Shown: positions 63,841 to 64,000 of the stretch, piece after piece
Layout of the letters: each line of letters begins with the position of its first letter
Numbering within the stretch: position 1 is the stretch's first letter
Position numbers and translations under genes: made by a program
The notes under the pieces: model-generated
Seen by the model: only the letters and a program-made list of their open reading frames with translations
Told to the model about the DNA's origin: nothing
The model's database searches: none
Origin: Anaeramoeba flamelloides
Lineage: Eukaryota > Metamonada > Anaeramoebidae
DNA: 64,000 nt
Reading direction: 5' to 3'
NCBI GenBank assembly: GCA_027625915.1
Contig: JANTQA010000036.1
Coordinates: 4,025,501 to 4,089,500, forward strand

Positions 63841-64000
63841 AAATTCTACAGTTATAACTTATAATATACATTCTATAAATTCAATTTTAGATTGTAAATT
63901 TTTGAATAGAAAATCAATTTCTGGGTACCAAAGATTTCGCAATATATTTGGAACACATGCATTTTATGATTTATTGATAAAATACTTCAAAAGTTTTCTC

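Overview
The window is strongly A+T-rich nuclear DNA from a unicellular eukaryote. It carries spliced GT-AG genes (introns of about 120 to 2,400 nt), proteins rich in Asn, Lys and Gln, long homopolymers, and many short inverted-repeat elements. The style fits an AT-rich amoeboid protist such as Anaeramoeba or similar. That is a guess from composition and gene style only; no lineage marker decides it.

Layout. The left edge (1-2748, minus strand) holds a gene with an E2F-like winged-helix segment whose 3' end runs off the window. 3.3-5.9 kb is a nest of repeats. 6.6-7.3 kb is the 3' end of an unrecognised Gln-tract protein (minus). 11.8-12.4 kb encodes a small coiled-coil protein and 18.6-19.9 kb a NADAR-domain protein (both plus, intronless, less AT-rich). 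A copy of the same ~445-bp TIR element sits just upstream of each. 23.5-24.8 kb is a TALE-like homeobox gene (minus). 25-32.9 kb is repeat-rich and empty of convincing genes. 32.9-34.1 kb is a Vps24/CHMP3 ESCRT-III gene (minus) that needs a 4-nt microexon. 38.1-40.2 kb is a two-exon gene with a possible VHS/ENTH-like helical segment (minus). 44.7-47.7 kb contains coding-like remnants. 48.2-52.7 kb is a five-exon choline-transporter-like (CTL/SLC44) gene (plus). 57.8-58.8 kb is ribosomal protein S9/uS4 (minus, one intron). 61.8 kb has an orphan first exon.

Genes do not form functional clusters; they are ordinary single eukaryotic genes on both strands: translation (uS4), endosomal sorting (CHMP3), lipid/solute transport (CTL), transcription (homeobox, winged helix) and nucleotide/ADP-ribose chemistry (NADAR). 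The space between them is dominated by small nonautonomous DNA elements. At least fourteen are copies of one ~200-bp Tc1/mariner-type MITE with TA target sites. Several other TIR families of about 170, 226, 440, 445, 505 and 580 bp are present, plus larger diverged duplications. No transposase gene, rRNA, confident tRNA, CRISPR or virus-derived gene was recognised.
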